Of a stretch of DNA of 7,328 nucleotides, positions 6,132-7,328 are shown one piece after another. Location of the stretch: the NCBI GenBank assembly GCA_002316295.1, contig DCDF01000131.1, forward strand, positions 1 through 7,328, given 5' to 3'. Origin of the DNA: Syntrophaceae bacterium UBA1062 (GTDB taxonomy: Bacteria > Desulfobacterota > Desulfomonilia > UBA1062). The notes beneath the pieces are model-generated. The model did no database searches and was not told the origin of the DNA. It was given only the letters and a program-made list of their open reading frames with translations. Position 1 is the first letter of the stretch, and each line of letters begins with the position of its first letter. Made by a program: the position numbers and the translations under genes.

Positions 6132-7328
6132 TCAGCCCGTTTCCTGTCTCGAATCTCTGCGGTCGGTTTCCTCGATGAGCGCGACGAATACATCCTCCAT
6201 ACTTGGGACGACTTGCTCCATGCGCTCCAAAGGAATGCCGAGCCTGTGAAGCTCGCTCCTTATCCTCTCCTGAGCCTCGTCAGGGTTCGCGACGACGGCA
6301 TGGAGGCCTGAGCCGAACAGCGCCACCTCATGGACACCGGGCAGGGCTGAAATGTGTTCCAGAGCGGAAAAAGGATCCCGGCACTGGATATCGAGAATCG
6401 CTTCTCGCATCACTCTGGTCTTGAGCTCTGTAGGCGTCCCCATGGCAATGATTTCGCCCCGGTAGATCAAAGCAAGGCGGTCGCAGTACTCCGCCTCCTC
6501 CATATAGTGCGTGGTGACAAACACCGTGATTCCTGCGTCAGCCATGGCATGGATGAGGTCCCAGAACCGCCTCCGGGAAATCGGGTCCACCCCGCTTGTA
6601 GGCTCATCGAGAAAAATGACTGGAGGCTCATGAAGAATGGAGCACGCCATGGCCAGACGCTGTTTCCATCCGCTGCTGAGAACAGACGTCATGCTCCCGG
6701 CATGATCCTTGAGCCCCGTCATCTCGATGGCCCATTCTCTCCGCTGCTCGAGCCGCTTGCCGGTAAGAGAGTAAATACCTCCGTAGAATTCGATATTCTC
6801 TCCCACGGTGAGATCTTCGTAGAGCGAGAACTTCTGGCTCATGTAACCGATTTTTGCCTTTATCAGCTCAGGCTGTGAGGCGATATCGTAGCCGAGCACC
6901 TTCCCGTTGCCCTCACTCGGTGCAAGAACGCCGCAAAGCATCCTGATGACCGTGCTCTTGCCGGCTCCGTTCGGCCCGAGGAAGCCGAAAATCTGTCCTT
7001 CGGGCACGGTGAAGCTCACCCTGTTCGCGGCTGTAAAGCCGCCGAAGCGTTTTGTGAGGCCTTCCACCTCCACCGCCGGACCACCTTCGCCCGGGCGCCG
7101 TGCTTCTCGGCTCCGGATACCCGTCAGGCCGTGAGACGACCACGGCTTTTCCCCTCCGGCTCCGGCGTCCTGCAGAACACTGACGAATACATCTTCGAGG
7201 CTGGGCTTCCGGAGGCGAATGTCGTCGTAAGACAGGCCTTCTCTTTTCAAGAGCGCCCCTATCTGTTCTTCGGTATCCGGGCCGCGGCCGCTCACCACGT
7301 GAACCGTGTCTCCGAACACATTGACATC
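6132..7328 (-). CDS. ybhF: Tandem-NBD ABC exporter ATPase, YbhF-like, N-terminal part missing
   Basis: This is the C-terminal 398 residues of an ATPase that powers the exporter; the frame is open to the window edge. The first ~50 residues are the tail of a first nucleotide-binding domain, ending RKPSLEDVFVSVLQ. A ~30-residue polar linker follows, then a complete second NBD. That NBD has Walker A GPNGAGKST (6951-6977), Q-loop GYMSQ, signature LSSGWKQR in place of LSGGQ-type, Walker B VIFLDEPTSGVD, and H-loop TTHYMEEAEYCD. It ends with VPSMEDVFVALIEE, mirroring the tail of the first NBD and showing that the protein is a tandem duplication. YbhF of E. coli (about 580 residues) has the same two-NBD plan; RbbA also does but is fused to a permease, which is not the case here since a stop precedes the permease gene. 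A GTG at 7317-7319 is internal and not the start. The promoter and any HlyD-type partner gene lie outside the window. Confidence 0.93.
   Translation of the reverse strand, partial: DVNVFGDTVHVVSGRGPDTEEQIGALLKREGLSYDDIRLRKPSLEDVFVSVLQDAGAGGEKPWSSHGLTGIRSREARRPGEGGPAVEVEGLTKRFGGFTAANRVSFTVPEGQIFGFLGPNGAGKSTVIRMLCGVLAPSEGNGKVLGYDIASQPELIKAKIGYMSQKFSLYEDLTVGENIEFYGGIYSLTGKRLEQRREWAIEMTGLKDHAGSMTSVLSSGWKQRLAMACSILHEPPVIFLDEPTSGVDPISRRRFWDLIHAMADAGITVFVTTHYMEEAEYCDRLALIYRGEIIAMGTPTELKTRVMREAILDIQCRDPFSALEHISALPGVHEVALFGSGLHAVVANPDEAQERIRSELHRLGIPLERMEQVVPSMEDVFVALIEETDRRDSRQETG

Noticed and set aside
7317..7319. GTG as start codon of the ATPase gene
   Set aside because: The frame continues open to the window edge and the preceding domain tail shows that this is the middle of a longer tandem-NBD protein.

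Overview
The window is a moderately GC-rich, densely coded bacterial stretch with no rRNA, tRNA, CRISPR or insertion sequence that I can see. A type IV prepilin-like protein, a MiaB tRNA-modifying enzyme and a YbhFSR-type ABC-2 exporter suggest a Gram-negative bacterium. The overall protein style is compatible with Desulfobacterota (Deltaproteobacteria-like), but that placement is an impression and not a demonstrated assignment.

Layout. Bases 1-112 hold no gene I can support. A small cysteine-free type IV pilin-like gene runs leftward (113-577). A 138-base divergent intergenic region separates it from miaB, which runs rightward (716-2065). After a 166-base gap with a weak terminator-like hairpin comes a rightward two-component pair: a histidine kinase (2232-3143) and an OmpR/PhoB-type response regulator (3143-3832), which share one base. 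Only 26 bases further on, and convergent, is the end of a leftward exporter operon that enters from the right edge: a tandem-NBD ABC ATPase (6132 to beyond 7328, N-terminal half missing), then two ABC-2 permeases (4993-6129 and 3859-4989), with 2- and 3-base gaps between genes. Coding density is high and no gene has an internal stop or frameshift that I can see.

How the genes work together. MiaB is a housekeeping tRNA-modification enzyme and the pilin is probably exported by a type IV pilus or related assembly machine encoded elsewhere; neither is obviously linked to the rest. The ATPase and the two permeases form one exporter of the E. coli YbhF-YbhS-YbhR type. A membrane-fusion (HlyD-type) subunit often accompanies it and would be expected just beyond the right edge. 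The kinase has two membrane helices, a loop of only about 15 residues and no room for a HAMP domain, which resembles intramembrane-sensing kinases that often serve ABC transporters. A link to the convergent exporter is therefore possible but unproven.

Most worth a second look: the kinase H-box reads HAFKTP, with Ala where the acidic residue after the phospho-acceptor His is normally found; a perfect 12-base inverted repeat lies just inside the response-regulator gene; and the only good Shine-Dalgarno sequence before the kinase points to an ATG in the wrong frame. I found no convincing evidence for a wholly new system.
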